Shown here: positions 5,291 to 6,084 of the stretch, piece by piece
Position numbering within the stretch: the stretch's first letter is position 1
How the letters are laid out: the number at the start of each line of letters is the position of its first letter
Source: Streptomyces speibonae
GTDB taxonomy: Bacteria; Actinomycetota; Actinomycetes; Streptomycetales; Streptomycetaceae
Reading direction: 5' to 3'
Assembly: GCA_000715605.1 (NCBI GenBank)
Contig: KL568548.1
Location: forward strand, 10,125-16,208
DNA: 6,084 nt
Position numbers and translations under genes: made by a program
The notes under the pieces: model-generated
What the model saw: only the letters and a program-made list of their open reading frames with translations
Database searches by the model: none
Told to the model about the DNA's origin: nothing

Positions 5291-6084
5291 ATGGAGCTCT
5301 TCCCACCGATTCCGCTCGCCGAATGGCGAGACTGCAAGGAGACCCTGCACCGGTTCGCACAGGTCGTCGGCAAGATCCGGCTCGCCGCCAGCGTACGGCG
5401 CAACCATTGGTGGAACGTACCCTTCCACCTCACCGCGCGTGGCATCACCACGCGTCCGATGGGATGGGCCGACGGTGATCCGTTCACCATCGACTTCGAC
5501 TTCGTCCGCCACCAGCTGGTCGCCGCTTCGCTGAACGGCACCGAGGTGTCCTTTCCGCTCTACGGCCAGTCCGTGGCCTCGTTCCGCCGCGCGACCCTGG
5601 ACGCCCTGACCGTCCTGGGTGTCCGGGTGAACATCCCCGTGCCCCATCCGTTCGACCTGCCGGACGCCGCACGGCCCTTCGCCGAGGACACCGAACACGC
5701 GTCCTACGACCCCGTGCAGGTCAACCGCTACTGGCGAGTCCTCAGCCAAGTGGCGCTGGTGCTGGAGGAGTTCGCGGCAGAGTTCTCGGGGAAGGCCAGC
5801 CCCGTGCACCACTTCTGGCACACCTTCGACCTTGCTTACAGCCGGTTCTCCGGACGTCACGCGGAGCAGCCGGCGGAGGCCGACCCGGTCACCCGCGAGG
5901 CATACTCCCGCGAGGTGATCAGCTTCGGCTTCTGGTTCGGGGACGACGCGTTTCCCGAGCCCGCGTTCTACTCCTACACGGCGCCGGAACCCGCGGGGCT
6001 GGCGGAGGAGCCGCTCACACCGAGTGCCGCCCGGTGGGTGGCGCGCAACGGCAGCCATCTGGCCGTGCTCCGCTACGACGACGC
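5291..6084 (+). CDS. DUF5996 family protein, truncated at the window end
   Basis: 264 complete codons from ATG 5291 run off the right edge without a stop. The ATG follows a purine-rich AGGAAGGAAGG (5277-5287) that can serve as ribosome site. The protein begins with the motif-rich start of this family (LFPPIPLAEWRDCKETLHRF, then VVGKIRLA and NHWWNVPFHLTARGITTRP). It has the central IDFDFVRHQL and the characteristic SPVHHFWHTFDLAYSRFSGR (170-189), followed by REAYSREVISFGFWFGD and AFYSYTAPEP. No signal peptide or membrane segment is seen, so it is probably cytoplasmic. The conserved His and Trp residues suggest a binding or catalytic pocket, but the biochemical function of DUF5996 is unknown to me. 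Most of the family length seems present, with only a short C-terminal tail likely missing. It appears to stand alone, without operon partners in view. Confidence 0.9.
   Translation, partial: MELFPPIPLAEWRDCKETLHRFAQVVGKIRLAASVRRNHWWNVPFHLTARGITTRPMGWADGDPFTIDFDFVRHQLVAASLNGTEVSFPLYGQSVASFRRATLDALTVLGVRVNIPVPHPFDLPDAARPFAEDTEHASYDPVQVNRYWRVLSQVALVLEEFAAEFSGKASPVHHFWHTFDLAYSRFSGRHAEQPAEADPVTREAYSREVISFGFWFGDDAFPEPAFYSYTAPEPAGLAEEPLTPSAARWVARNGSHLAVLRYDD

Noticed and set aside
5138..6058. 306-codon - strand open frame opposite the right-end gene
   Set aside because: The opposite strand encodes a protein with clear DUF5996 motifs throughout. The - strand translation has no family features.
1..6084. 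CRISPR arrays, tRNA or rRNA genes, intact insertion sequences
   Set aside because: No regularly spaced repeats, cloverleaf-like sequences, rRNA signatures or transposase motifs were seen on either strand.

Overview
The window reads as chromosomal DNA of a high-GC actinomycete, most likely Streptomyces or a close relative. The genes have strongly G/C-biased third codon positions. The protein families are typical of that group: a kinase with a multi-pass N-terminal sensor region, a NarL-type regulator with a GTG start, an MmpL-like RND transporter and a DUF5996 protein. Only one in-frame TTA (bldA-type) codon was noticed in the gene set. No species can be named from the sequence alone.

Layout. 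Positions 1-196 hold the C-terminal end of a MarR-family regulator. A short spacer with a hexanucleotide repeat follows. Next comes a two-component system on the + strand: a membrane sensor histidine kinase (289-1446) overlapping its NarL/LuxR-type response regulator (1434-2093) by 13 bases. A long perfect hairpin (2138-2181) separates this operon from a convergent MMPL/RND transporter gene on the - strand (4439 down to 2208). Upstream of the transporter start is a perfect 20-bp palindrome (4607-4626), a good operator candidate.

From about 4650 to 4965 on the + strand lie traces of an accessory gene pair. The first is a well-biased C-terminal coding segment of unknown family ending at 4880. 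It overlaps (ATGA) the start of what looks like a DciA/DUF721-like gene, which is frameshifted after about six codons and cut off after about 27. Positions 4966-5290 hold no gene I can support. From 5291 to the window end runs a DUF5996-family protein, truncated only by the window edge.

How the parts may work together: the kinase and regulator form a standard phosphorelay, and the convergent transporter is a plausible but unproven target. The transporter may instead be controlled by a repressor acting at the palindrome. The kinase carries a TTA codon, so in Streptomyces its translation could depend on the bldA tRNA, tying the system to development or late growth. I see no convincing wholly new system. 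The most unusual part is the decayed accessory gene pair and its surroundings at 4600-5000.
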